From the NCBI GenBank assembly GCA_049325575.1, contig JBMOLK010000215.1, positions 1-7,775 on the forward strand: a DNA stretch of 7,775 nucleotides, in the 5' to 3' direction. The stretch is from JBMOLK01 sp049325575 (GTDB lineage: Bacteria > Bacillota > Clostridia > Acetivibrionales > Acetivibrionaceae). The notes beneath the pieces are model-generated. The model was given only the letters and a program-made list of their open reading frames with translations. It was not told the DNA's origin and did not search any database. Of this stretch, positions 1-6,249 are shown piece after piece. Numbering within the stretch: position 1 is the stretch's first letter; every line of letters starts with the position of its first letter. The translations under genes and the position numbers were made by a program.

Positions 1-23
1 TCTTTACAAGGATTTAAGAGTAT

Positions 24-206
24 TTATCGAAATAGTTCCATCATGCCGCCAATTATAGATCCGGATTTTCTCATAAAGTCCATACCTTTTCTTCTCATCC
101 TTCTGCCGGATCTTCCATTCATCATATCGGAGTTCATAGCCATTCCCACTGATGCACCTATTATGCTTCCTATTATCAAACCCCTTGTAAAACCGTTTCT
201 CGCCAT
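24..206 (-). CDS. Small Met-rich glycine-zipper membrane protein, YtxH-like in style
   Basis: A 60-residue protein of unknown function. Residues 7-25 form a hydrophobic glycine-rich segment with glycines at 9, 13, 17 and 21. This is a clean GxxxGxxxGxxxG zipper, the kind that packs helices in or on a membrane. A basic stretch follows (residues 32-47, many Arg/Lys), then a second short GSIIGG segment. Ten of 60 residues are Met. The ATG at 206 is chosen because a strong GAAAGGGGTGAG-type ribosome binding site sits just upstream. An in-frame TTG at 245 would overlap the upstream gene and lacks such a site. It lies 16 nt downstream of the PRC-barrel gene on the same strand, so the two are probably co-transcribed. 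The layout (short hydrophobic Gly-rich N-terminus, charged tail) resembles YtxH-like proteins, but I cannot assign the family firmly. It is likely membrane-associated. No terminator is visible before the window edge. Confidence 0.72.
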   Translation of the reverse strand: MARNGFTRGLIIGSIIGASVGMAMNSDMMNGRSGRRMRRKGMDFMRKSGSIIGGMMELFR

Positions 207-222
207 GGTCTCACCCCTTTCT

Positions 223-765
223 TCAAACCTTTTTATTGCCTTCAATTATATTCTTAATTCCTCCACCTGTTTCCATCATTTCTTCTGCTGCTTCACTGTC
301 CACCAAAATGTTTTCCTGGCTAAACTCTACCTTTCCAAGAAGCGGCATCACATTTCTGCCGTTTACAATATCCTGCAGAATTCCGTCCGACACTTCCACA
401 CCATCCAAGGTACCTCTTTCATAGTCAAATAAAATGTCTTTGACCACTCCCAGATCTTCGCCCGATTTTGTGTAAATCCTAAGTCCCATCAAGTCCCCTT
501 TTTCCTTATACTCGGGAGCGTCCTGGACCTTTTTCAGTTCCTTTATATCCTTAGCATCATTAACAATAAGTGCATCCTTGCCAAGACTTAGAACATCCTC
601 AATCAAAACTACCTTTTTTCTTAGTTCACAGCCTTTTCGTTCCAATAAAAATGCGAAAATTCTTTTTTCTTTCGGATAAAATACTATATCCTTTATAACT
701 CCAAGTTTTTTTCCGTCAGCCGCACATATGACAGGCAGACCTATAACCTCACTGTACCTTTCCAC
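223..765 (-). CDS. Protein with two PRC-barrel domains
   Basis: A 180-residue soluble protein with two PRC-barrel repeats at about residues 4-75 and 90-158. Each begins with a Gly-Leu + hydrophobic strand and carries the family's G-x-hydrophobic-K-D-hydrophobic-hydrophobic-F turn (GVIKDIVFY around 22-30, GVVKDILFD around 106-114). PRC barrels are small beta-barrels known from photosynthetic reaction-centre subunit H and the RNA-processing protein RimM, and from many uncharacterised proteins. They usually mediate protein or RNA contacts and are not catalytic. The C-terminus (residues 159-180) is a short acidic/Gly-rich then basic tail. The start is a GTG at 765, supported by GGAGAG 7 nt upstream. 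The gene is the first of a probable two-gene unit with the glycine-zipper protein, which suggests it may anchor to or act with that membrane partner (inference). It has no signal peptide or membrane segment. The exact role is unknown. Other possible readings, such as a sporulation YlmC/YmxH-type single barrel, fit less well because two barrels are present. Confidence 0.85.
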   Translation of the reverse strand: MERYSEVIGLPVICAADGKKLGVIKDIVFYPKEKRIFAFLLERKGCELRKKVVLIEDVLSLGKDALIVNDAKDIKELKKVQDAPEYKEKGDLMGLRIYTKSGEDLGVVKDILFDYERGTLDGVEVSDGILQDIVNGRNVMPLLGKVEFSQENILVDSEAAEEMMETGGGIKNIIEGNKKV

Positions 766-854
766 AGAACATCTCTCCGTTAACCAGATTCAGTCAAGTA
801 ACACATTTAACAAACTTTTATAGAAAATTATCATATATACTTATTATTTCTTCG

Positions 855-864
855 TTTACGTAAA
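855..864. promoter_or_regulatory. Short perfect palindrome in the divergent intergenic region
   Basis: TTTACGTAAA reads the same on both strands and lies between the divergent PRC-barrel and DUF1015 genes, about 20 bp upstream of the DUF1015 -35 box. It could be a regulator site, but 10-bp AT-rich palindromes are common by chance in such DNA. No convincing SigA promoter for the minus-strand genes was found here: TATGAT and TATAAA -10-like hexamers occur on that strand, but without good -35 partners. Confidence 0.25.
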
Positions 865-883
865 AAAATACGCAACTTACAAT

Positions 884-912
884 TTGACTTAAATTACAAA
901 TTCATATAGAAT
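884..912 (+). promoter_or_regulatory. SigA-type promoter for the DUF1015 gene
   Basis: The -35 TTGACT (884-889) and the -10 TAGAAT (907-912) each match the consensus at 5 of 6 positions, with the ideal 17-bp spacer. Transcription would begin near 919, leaving a leader of roughly 58 nt before the ATG at 977. The same two hexamers with the same spacer recur in front of the ABC operon. Confidence 0.7.
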
Positions 913-976
913 TTATTCGTTGTATAAAAAACAATAAATATTTTTTATAAAATTGATTTATGGGGTAGGTGTAAGA

Positions 977-2341
977 ATGGTCGGTCCAATACCATCTAAC
1001 AAGAAGATAGGGGTAAACATACCCACAATACTGCTGCCCGAAAAGGGCACTGACATGTCGGCATGGTCGGTTGTTGCATGCGATCAATATACTTCAGAGC
1101 CGGAATACTGGTCGGAAGTTGAAAGAATGGTGTCATCAAAGCCTTCTACTTTTCACTTGACACTTCCGGAAGTTTATCTTGAGGATGACAATGAAGAGGA
1201 AAGAATAAAGAACATCAACAATGCAATGAGAAGGTATATTAAAGAGGATATACTTGTTTCCCACAATTCCTGCATCATATTTGTAGATAGGAAAACTTCT
1301 CATTCACAGTCAAGAAAAGGCCTTGTACTTGCGGTAGACCTGGAAAAATACGATTATAACAAAGGGTCTCAAACCCTTATAAGAGCGACGGAGGGTACTG
1401 TAATCGAGAGGCTTCCTCCCAGAATAAAAATAAGACAGAACGCTTCCCTGGAGCTTCCGCACGTAATGATCCTTATCGATGATCCGGGCAAAACAGTAAT
1501 AGAGCCTTTAGCAGAAAAGATCGATTCCTTTGAGAAGGTGTATGACTTTGAGCTGATGATGCACGGAGGCCATATCAAGGGCTATAAGGTAGATGACCCG
1601 GATACGGTTTCAGATGTAATAAATGCCCTTGAAAAATTGGCAGATCCTTTGGTATTTAAGTCCAAATACGGTGTGGGTGACGATAAGGGCGTGCTTCTTT
1701 TCGCAGTGGGAGACGGCAATCATTCTCTTGCTTCTGCAAAGGGCCATTGGGAAAATGTTAAGAAGAGTCTGCCGGAAGAAGAAATTGAGGATCACCCTGC
1801 CAGGTTTGCACTGGTAGAAATCGTTAATGTGCATGATGACGGTATTACTTTTGAGCCTATACACAGGGTTGTATTCAATATAGATCCAAAAAACCTTCTG
1901 GATAGTCTTACAGACTTCTTTGGAGCCTCAAACTGCTCCTATAAAAAGTTTGATTCCAAGGAATCCATGAACAAGGAAGTTGATACACTCTCTAAAAGTA
2001 AAGCCGGACATGTTATCGGCTTCGTAAGTTCCGAGGGCTTTGGTACGGTTGTAATAAAAAGTCCCCGGCATAACCTTGAAGTGGGCTCTTTGCAGTGCTT
2101 CCTTGATGAATTTACAGGAAAGAATAAAAACGCAAGGATTGATTATATACACGGCGAGGAAGTCGTGACAAAGCTGGGCTCAAAGGAAGGCAATATGGGA
2201 TTTTATCTTCCTACCATGAGCAAGCATGATCTTTTTAAGACTGTTATCCTTGACGGAGTATTGCCTAGAAAAACTTTCTCAATGGGAGAGGCAGAGGAAA
2301 AAAGATTCTATCTTGAATGCAGGAAGATAGTAAAAGACTAG
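977..2341 (+). CDS. DUF1015 family protein (COG4198-type), function unknown
   Basis: A 454-residue cytosolic protein that I recognise as DUF1015. Landmarks are the N-terminal block LLPEKGTDMSAWSVVACDQY (19-38), RATEGTVIERLPPRIKIR (136-153), FAVGDGNHSLASAK (242-255), HPARFALVEIVNVHDDGI (273-290) and the C-terminal LPRKTFSMGEAEEKRFYLE (429-447). The D-G-N-H block corresponds to the conserved D-G-H-H-R-like motif of other DUF1015 proteins and is the best candidate active or ligand site, although no reaction is established. From memory, relatives in Firmicutes often sit beside serine-biosynthesis genes (serA/serC); none is visible here. The ATG at 977 is preferred to an in-frame TTG at 953 because a GGGGTAGGTG ribosome binding site (962-971) lies 5-10 nt before it and family proteins begin close to this point. 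The gene has its own promoter and a terminator at 2385-2423, so it appears monocistronic. It has no signal peptide or membrane segment and is full length for the family. Family assignment is firm; function is open. Confidence 0.9.
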   Translation: MVGPIPSNKKIGVNIPTILLPEKGTDMSAWSVVACDQYTSEPEYWSEVERMVSSKPSTFHLTLPEVYLEDDNEEERIKNINNAMRRYIKEDILVSHNSCIIFVDRKTSHSQSRKGLVLAVDLEKYDYNKGSQTLIRATEGTVIERLPPRIKIRQNASLELPHVMILIDDPGKTVIEPLAEKIDSFEKVYDFELMMHGGHIKGYKVDDPDTVSDVINALEKLADPLVFKSKYGVGDDKGVLLFAVGDGNHSLASAKGHWENVKKSLPEEEIEDHPARFALVEIVNVHDDGITFEPIHRVVFNIDPKNLLDSLTDFFGASNCSYKKFDSKESMNKEVDTLSKSKAGHVIGFVSSEGFGTVVIKSPRHNLEVGSLQCFLDEFTGKNKNARIDYIHGEEVVTKLGSKEGNMGFYLPTMSKHDLFKTVILDGVLPRKTFSMGEAEEKRFYLECRKIVKD

Positions 2342-2384
2342 AGTACCGTTAATTGAAAACACATATTCAGTGCATGGAAATTTT

Positions 2385-2423
2385 AGGGGAAACAACAATT
2401 ATAATTAAAGTTTCTCCTTTTTT
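2385..2423 (+). terminator. Rho-independent terminator after the DUF1015 gene
   Basis: AGGGGAAAC (2385-2393) pairs with GTTTCTCCT (2410-2418) in a 9-bp stem with one G-U pair. The 16-nt AT-rich loop may itself fold a little. A run of six T (2418-2423) follows. It lies 44 nt after the stop codon. Confidence 0.72.
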
Positions 2424-2437
2424 GTGCAATTTTCATA

Positions 2438-2466
2438 TTGACTCATCTTTTACTAGTTGATAGAAT
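2438..2466 (+). promoter_or_regulatory. SigA-type promoter for the ABC exporter operon
   Basis: The -35 TTGACT (2438-2443), a 17-bp spacer and the -10 TAGAAT (2461-2466) are the same core elements as in the DUF1015 promoter at 884-912. Transcription would start near 2473, giving a leader of about 110 nt before the ATG at 2583. A perfect TATAAT also occurs at 2490-2495, but it has no acceptable -35 partner. Confidence 0.66.
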
Positions 2467-2528
2467 TATAAAAATTTTCAAAAAATTATTATAATTTTAG
2501 CTAATTTTTGTATGTATTTAAAAACAAT

Positions 2529-2557
2529 ATTTTCCGGAAAATTGACACATGCGCATG
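2529..2557 (+). promoter_or_regulatory. Two perfect palindromes in the leader of the ABC operon
   Basis: ATTTTCCGGAAAAT (2529-2542) is a perfect 14-bp palindrome, and CATGCGCATG (2548-2557) is a perfect 10-bp one. They lie 5 bp apart, just upstream of the ribosome binding site, and TTGAC occurs on both sides of the second (2542-2546, 2559-2563). As DNA they could be operators for a regulator; as RNA they are too short-looped to make a good hairpin. No adjacent regulator gene is visible. Function is inferred, not shown. Confidence 0.4.
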
Positions 2558-2582
2558 GTTGACTTGGAGGGGGTAGAAATAA

Positions 2583-3593
2583 ATGAGTATAATCGAGATC
2601 AATAACTTAAGCAAACACTTTAAAGTACTTAATAGACACGAAGGTCTTAAGGGAGCCATAAGGGACCTGTTCTCCAAAGACTATAAAATAGTTAAGGCAG
2701 TAGACGATATCTCCATGCAGATCAACCTTGGTGAAACCGTAGGCTTCGTGGGACCCAACGGGGCAGGAAAGTCCACTACCATAAAAATGATGACAGGCGT
2801 ATTGGAGCCAACAGGGGGTCATATCAACATCAACGGATATGTTCCTTACAAAAGCAGAAAAAAATATGTACAAAACATAGGTGTTGTTTTCGGCCAAAGA
2901 ACCCAGCTTTGGTGGGAGCTTCCCGTAATAGAGTCCTTTAAGATTCTAAAGGAGATATACAGGATCGACCAGAAGGTCTATGATGAGAACATGACCACGT
3001 TTAATGATCTGGTAAATTTAAAGGATCTGTATCTTACACCTGTAAGGTTTTTATCCCTAGGTCAAAGAATGCTTTGCGATATAGCAGCATCCTTCCTTCA
3101 TAATCCCAAGGTTATTTTTCTGGATGAACCCACTATAGGTCTGGATGTGTCCATAAAAAGCAAGATTAGAACGGTTATAAAGGGGCTTAATGAACAAAGG
3201 AAAACAACCATACTTCTTACCACCCATGACATAAGCGACATTGAAGCCCTCTGCAAACGTATCATTATAATCGACAAGGGTCATATCATCTATGACGGAA
3301 ATATTCAAATGATCACAAAAATGTTTGGTGCATATCGAACCTTGAAGATCGATGTAAGTGAAACAGCGGAAAATATTGAGGAAAAAATAAACAAGGCCTT
3401 CACCTGGAAAAGTACTGTTCCGGTGGAAAAGCACGAGGACGGATGGATTAGTATTACAATAAACCAGGATGAGGTTCCTCTATTAAGTGTTCTGAATTTT
3501 GTCATGAGTGAATACCAGGTAAAGGATATAAAGGTAGAAGAAATAGAGACTGAAAGCATTATCAGAAAGATATATGAAGGTGAGCTAAAATGA
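2583..3593 (+). CDS. ABC-2 exporter ATP-binding protein (COG4586-type)
   Basis: A 336-residue cytosolic ATPase subunit that would power the two membrane proteins encoded next. All nucleotide-binding motifs are present: Walker A GPNGAGKST (57-65), Q-loop Gln105 in FGQR, signature LSLGQ (157-161), Walker B VIFLDE (177-182), D-loop GLD (186-188) and switch His215 in TTHD. The signature is LSLGQ and not the common LSGGQ, followed by RMLCDIA, which is typical of this subfamily and not a defect. The long N-terminal insert (about 12-38) and the RTQLWWELPV stretch after the Q-loop also fit COG4586. Residues 245-336 form a C-terminal extension of the kind seen in DrrA/NatA-like ATPases. The ATG at 2583 has GGAGGGGG at 2566-2573, 9 nt before it. 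The stop overlaps the next start (ATGA), so translation is probably coupled. The substrate of this uncharacterised exporter family is unknown. Confidence 0.92.
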   Translation: MSIIEINNLSKHFKVLNRHEGLKGAIRDLFSKDYKIVKAVDDISMQINLGETVGFVGPNGAGKSTTIKMMTGVLEPTGGHININGYVPYKSRKKYVQNIGVVFGQRTQLWWELPVIESFKILKEIYRIDQKVYDENMTTFNDLVNLKDLYLTPVRFLSLGQRMLCDIAASFLHNPKVIFLDEPTIGLDVSIKSKIRTVIKGLNEQRKTTILLTTHDISDIEALCKRIIIIDKGHIIYDGNIQMITKMFGAYRTLKIDVSETAENIEEKINKAFTWKSTVPVEKHEDGWISITINQDEVPLLSVLNFVMSEYQVKDIKVEEIETESIIRKIYEGELK

Positions 3594-4384
3594 GAAGGTA
3601 TTTGACAATTACCAAAAACAGTACCATTGCAGGTATGATTTACAGAGTTCATTACCTTTTTACTGTTTTTGCCAATATTATGTTCATTGTGCTTACATAC
3701 TTCCTTTGGAAGGCAATATACAAAAACTCTGACGGTACTTTAAACGGCATGACCTTTGAAGAGGTCTTTATCTATCTGGCTCTGGCATCCTCAATAACAT
3801 GCCTCTTCCAGACATGGACCGAATATGATATGTCAAGAAACATCCTAAGCGGCGCTATCATAAGGGACCTTACCAAGCCACTGGACCACCAGATGCTTAC
3901 ACTGTTCGGGGTAATGGGCTTTGTGGCCAACAACCTTGTTACGATTACCCTGCCCTCAATGGTTCTTATCTATATCATTGCAGGCTCCCATATAACCCTT
4001 GGTTTCAATATACTGTTTTTTGCATTGGCTTTATTTCTTGCGTTTTTGATAACCTTCACCATAGATTATTCTATCGGACTTGTCTCCTTCTATACGGAAT
4101 CCATATGGGGTGTAAGTATAACCAAGGGAGTTATTATCGGTATTTTGTCGGGTGCTGTGATACCCTTAAACTTTTTCCCCGGGGCCCTAAGGAGCATCGT
4201 AGAGCTGCTTCCTTTTCAGGCTATTTACAATACTCCTTTAACCATTCTTCTCTCTAAAGATATGGGAGTAGAGAATTATATATACCTTATTGTAAACCAG
4301 ATTTTCTGGGTGGTTGTGCTCTTTACCTTCAGCAGGCTGTTTTATAGAAAGGCAGTCAAGGTTATTACAGTAAATGGAGGTTAG
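3590..4384 (+). CDS. ABC-2 type permease, first subunit (DUF990 / ABC2_membrane_6-like)
   Basis: A 264-residue integral membrane protein with about six predicted transmembrane helices (approximately 20-40, 57-77, 105-131, 138-166, 178-198, 228-250). The block FYTESIWGV (168-175) and the later IPLNFFPGALRSIVELLPFQ (191-210) are hallmarks of the uncharacterised ABC-2 permeases that travel with COG4586 ATPases. Its start overlaps the ATPase stop by 4 nt (ATGA), and GAAGGTGAG at 3576-3584 is its ribosome binding site, inside the ATPase gene. It would pair with the next gene product to form a heterodimeric membrane channel driven by the ATPase. I see no large extracellular domain or signal peptide, so it is a minimal exporter core. 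The substrate cannot be read from sequence; relatives are often annotated only as putative multidrug or uncharacterised exporters. Confidence 0.88.
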   Translation: MRRYLTITKNSTIAGMIYRVHYLFTVFANIMFIVLTYFLWKAIYKNSDGTLNGMTFEEVFIYLALASSITCLFQTWTEYDMSRNILSGAIIRDLTKPLDHQMLTLFGVMGFVANNLVTITLPSMVLIYIIAGSHITLGFNILFFALALFLAFLITFTIDYSIGLVSFYTESIWGVSITKGVIIGILSGAVIPLNFFPGALRSIVELLPFQAIYNTPLTILLSKDMGVENYIYLIVNQIFWVVVLFTFSRLFYRKAVKVITVNGG

Positions 4385-4387
4385 GAA

Positions 4388-5185
4388 ATGAGAACTCTAG
4401 GATTTTATACAAGACTGTATTTTCTGATTGTGTCCCAATATATCAAGGCCAGGATGCAGTTTCGGACCGACTTTATAATAAGCTCGGTAGGAATGCTGTT
4501 TGAAAACGTTGCAGGTATATTTTCGCTGTGGATACTGTTTAAGTCCATACCGAACCTTGAAGGCTGGAATTATTACGAGCTTATTTTCATATATGCATTT
4601 ACACTGCTTGCCCTAACTCCAAGACAGTTGTTTTTTGATAACATCTGGGCACTTGGGTTTCATCTAAGAGAAGGGAGCTTCATCAAATACTATTTCAGGC
4701 CCCTTAACATGATGTTTTACTACATGTCGGAGGTCTTTGACCTAAAAGGGTTAAGCCAGCTTTTGTTCGGTATTTGCGCCTTTGTTTACTCATCGGTGAA
4801 GCTTGGCCTTGAGTGGGATATTTTTAAGGTAATCCTTCTGTTGTTCACTTTATTAAGTTCATCATTAATAATGACTGCTCTTCTTAATATTGCAGGATCT
4901 ACAGCGTTTTGGACAACAGAACCTTTTTCAATACTTATGTTTACATTCAGGTTTAGTACCTTTGCAAGATATCCTATTACAATATTTAATAGGTTTTTAA
5001 GAATTTTATTTACATACGTGATCCCTATAAGCTTTATGGCCTTTTATCCGTCACAGCTCTTCTTAAGGCCTGGAAACTATAGCATCCTAACACTGTTTTC
5101 TCCCCTGGCAGGAGTTGTTCTGTTCATAATCGGTTATGCAGTATGGAGTAAGGGTGTAAATAGCTATTGCGGAACGGGATCATAA
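4388..5185 (+). CDS. ABC-2 type permease, second subunit (DUF990 / ABC2_membrane_6-like)
   Basis: A 265-residue integral membrane protein with about six predicted transmembrane helices (approximately 29-52, 62-82, 112-135, 146-172, 200-225, 233-253). It shares the overall plan of the preceding permease: a short amphipathic N-terminal helix, a FYYMSEVFDLKG-type cytoplasmic loop near 110-121, and a late motif VIPISFMAFYPSQLFL (211-226). The late motif corresponds to the IPLNFFPGAL region of its partner. The two are therefore diverged paralogues that probably form a heterodimer. The ATG lies 3 nt after the previous stop and has GGAGG at 4376-4380, overlapping the end of the upstream gene, so the three genes are one translation-coupled operon. 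The operon ends at the strong hairpin at 5225-5280. The C-terminus is short and ends at Ser265 with no extra domain. The substrate is unknown. Confidence 0.88.
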   Translation: MRTLGFYTRLYFLIVSQYIKARMQFRTDFIISSVGMLFENVAGIFSLWILFKSIPNLEGWNYYELIFIYAFTLLALTPRQLFFDNIWALGFHLREGSFIKYYFRPLNMMFYYMSEVFDLKGLSQLLFGICAFVYSSVKLGLEWDIFKVILLLFTLLSSSLIMTALLNIAGSTAFWTTEPFSILMFTFRFSTFARYPITIFNRFLRILFTYVIPISFMAFYPSQLFLRPGNYSILTLFSPLAGVVLFIIGYAVWSKGVNSYCGTGS

Positions 5186-5224
5186 TTATTATATGCAAAC
5201 CCCTTTAATTTTATATAAAGCTCC

Positions 5225-5280
5225 ACAATGATTTTGGGAGCGTTTCCCCCCCAGGGAATGCTCCCCCGTATTGTTTTTTT
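5225..5280 (+). terminator. Strong rho-independent terminator (possible attenuator) between the ABC operon and the CDF gene
   Basis: GGGAGC (5236-5241) pairs with GCTCCC (5260-5265), and the stem continues inward through TTTCCC/GGGAA with a G-U pair and a small bulge. An outer ACAAT/ATTGT pairing (5225-5229 with 5270-5274) adds length. Seven T follow (5274-5280). It ends the ABC operon, but the U-tract stops only 12 nt before the ATG of the CDF gene. A second GCTCC at 5220-5224 could pair with the same GGAGC and block the terminator. Confidence 0.8.
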
Positions 5281-5292
5281 ACGGTGGTTATA

Positions 5293-6213
5293 ATGTCCCT
5301 TTTTGGGAAATTAATATATATATACTATATTAAAGAGAATAGTGAGGAAAACATATTGGATAGGTTTGTTCTGACAAAGAGGATTGCAATACTGGGCATA
5401 GCAGCCAATGTTATTTTGCTGATATTAAAGCTGTTTATCGGTTTTATAAGCAGAAGCCAGGCCATGATAGCCGACGGGTTTAACAGTGCAGGAGATGTAT
5501 TTGCTTCTGCCATAACCTTAGCAGGCAACAAGATAGCCAGTCAGCCGGAGGACCATGACCACCCTTATGGTCATGGAAAGGCAGAATATATTTTTTCGAT
5601 GGTAATAAGCTTCTCACTTTTCCTGGTTGCCTATAAAATATTCAGGAGTTCCCTTGATTCCATACTTAACAGACAAGGCTTTGTATTCTCCATTTATCTT
5701 GTTGCTGTAGCTGTAATAACCATTGTGCTGAAGTTTGGTTTGTTTATTTATACCCGGGGGGCCGGAAAGAAGACAGAAAACCTTCTTATACTTGCAAACT
5801 CCGAAGATCATCGTAATGACGTATTTATCACATCCTCCACCCTTTTGGGAATCATTTTCGGTTATTTCGGCATATTCTGGGTGGATGGAGTTGTGGGTAT
5901 CGGTATCTCCTTATGGATTGCCTTTACCGGAATCAAGATATTCCTAAGCTGCTACAAGGTTCTTATGGATACGGATATTGACAAGGTTTTAAAGGCAGAT
6001 GTCATAAAAGCTATTGAAAGTATTAAAGGTGTTGAACATGTTGATGATGTAAAGGCCAAGCCTGTAGGTGTTTCGTTCATTGTTATAGTAAAGGTCTCTG
6101 TCCCGGGAGATATGACAGTCCAGGAAGGCCACAGCATAGCAGCGAGGATAAAGGAAAAGCTAAAGGGATTTAAAAACGTTAGTGATGTAATTGTCCATGT
6201 TAATCCTACATAA
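5293..6213 (+). CDS. Cation diffusion facilitator (CDF) efflux protein, probably Mn(II)-type
   Basis: A 306-residue inner-membrane metal/proton antiporter with six helices (about 30-52, 55-80, 98-116, 131-152, 178-195, 197-220) and a cytoplasmic C-terminal dimerisation domain (about 225-306). Family marks are MIADGFNSAGD (58-68), DHDHPYGHGKAE (87-98) and LMDTDID (224-230). Aligned by eye on E. coli YiiP, the transport site is Asn64/Asp68 in helix 2 and Asp172/Asp176 in helix 5. Zn-type CDFs have His at the 172 position. The Asn-Asp/Asp-Asp set is the pattern of Mn exporters such as Bacillus MneP/MneS, so Mn(II) export is inferred. Starts: the ATG at 5293 has only a weak GGTGG before it. An in-frame GTG (5284) and a TTG (5356, preceded by GTGAGGA at 5342-5348) also exist. 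The TTG would give 285 residues and a better ribosome binding site. The gene converges on the cellulase gene. Confidence 0.9.
   Translation: MSLFGKLIYIYYIKENSEENILDRFVLTKRIAILGIAANVILLILKLFIGFISRSQAMIADGFNSAGDVFASAITLAGNKIASQPEDHDHPYGHGKAEYIFSMVISFSLFLVAYKIFRSSLDSILNRQGFVFSIYLVAVAVITIVLKFGLFIYTRGAGKKTENLLILANSEDHRNDVFITSSTLLGIIFGYFGIFWVDGVVGIGISLWIAFTGIKIFLSCYKVLMDTDIDKVLKADVIKAIESIKGVEHVDDVKAKPVGVSFIVIVKVSVPGDMTVQEGHSIAARIKEKLKGFKNVSDVIVHVNPT
5303..5331 (+). promoter_or_regulatory. Candidate promoter inside the annotated 5' end of the CDF gene
   Basis: TTGGGA (5303-5308), a 17-bp spacer and TATATT (5326-5331) give 4/6 and 5/6 matches to the SigA boxes. Transcription from about 5338 would place GTGAGGA (5342-5348) and the TTG at 5356 as the start signals. 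A perfect TATAAT lies nearby at 5289-5294, but without a -35. The surrounding TA-run looks more like promoter than coding DNA. This is tentative. Confidence 0.3.
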
Positions 6214-6249
6214 TAAAACCCCCCTTAATTCGCTTACCTTCAGGAATAT

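Noticed and set aside
207..245. TTG at 245 as the start of the glycine-zipper gene
   Set aside because: It would overlap the PRC-barrel gene and has no good ribosome binding site, whereas the ATG at 206 has a strong one and begins at the hydrophobic segment.
43..432. Plus-strand open frames opposite the PRC-barrel and glycine-zipper genes
   Set aside because: They are hydrophobic antisense shadows with no recognisable domain or ribosome binding site.
953..976. TTG at 953 as the start of the DUF1015 gene
   Set aside because: The eight extra codons contain the ribosome binding site for the ATG at 977 and do not resemble the family's N-terminus.
2542..2570. TTGACA at 2542 as a promoter -35 box for the ABC operon
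   Set aside because: The -10 position falls on the ribosome binding site (TGGAGG), so no promoter can be built; the 2438-2466 promoter is much better.
2583..3593. LSLGQ signature as evidence of an inactive ATPase
   Set aside because: This variant is normal in COG4586-type ATPases and all other nucleotide-binding motifs are intact.
5186..5292. yybP-ykoY-type Mn riboswitch upstream of the CDF gene
   Set aside because: The region is short and I do not see the conserved sequence blocks of that riboswitch; only a terminator hairpin with a possible alternative pairing is supported.
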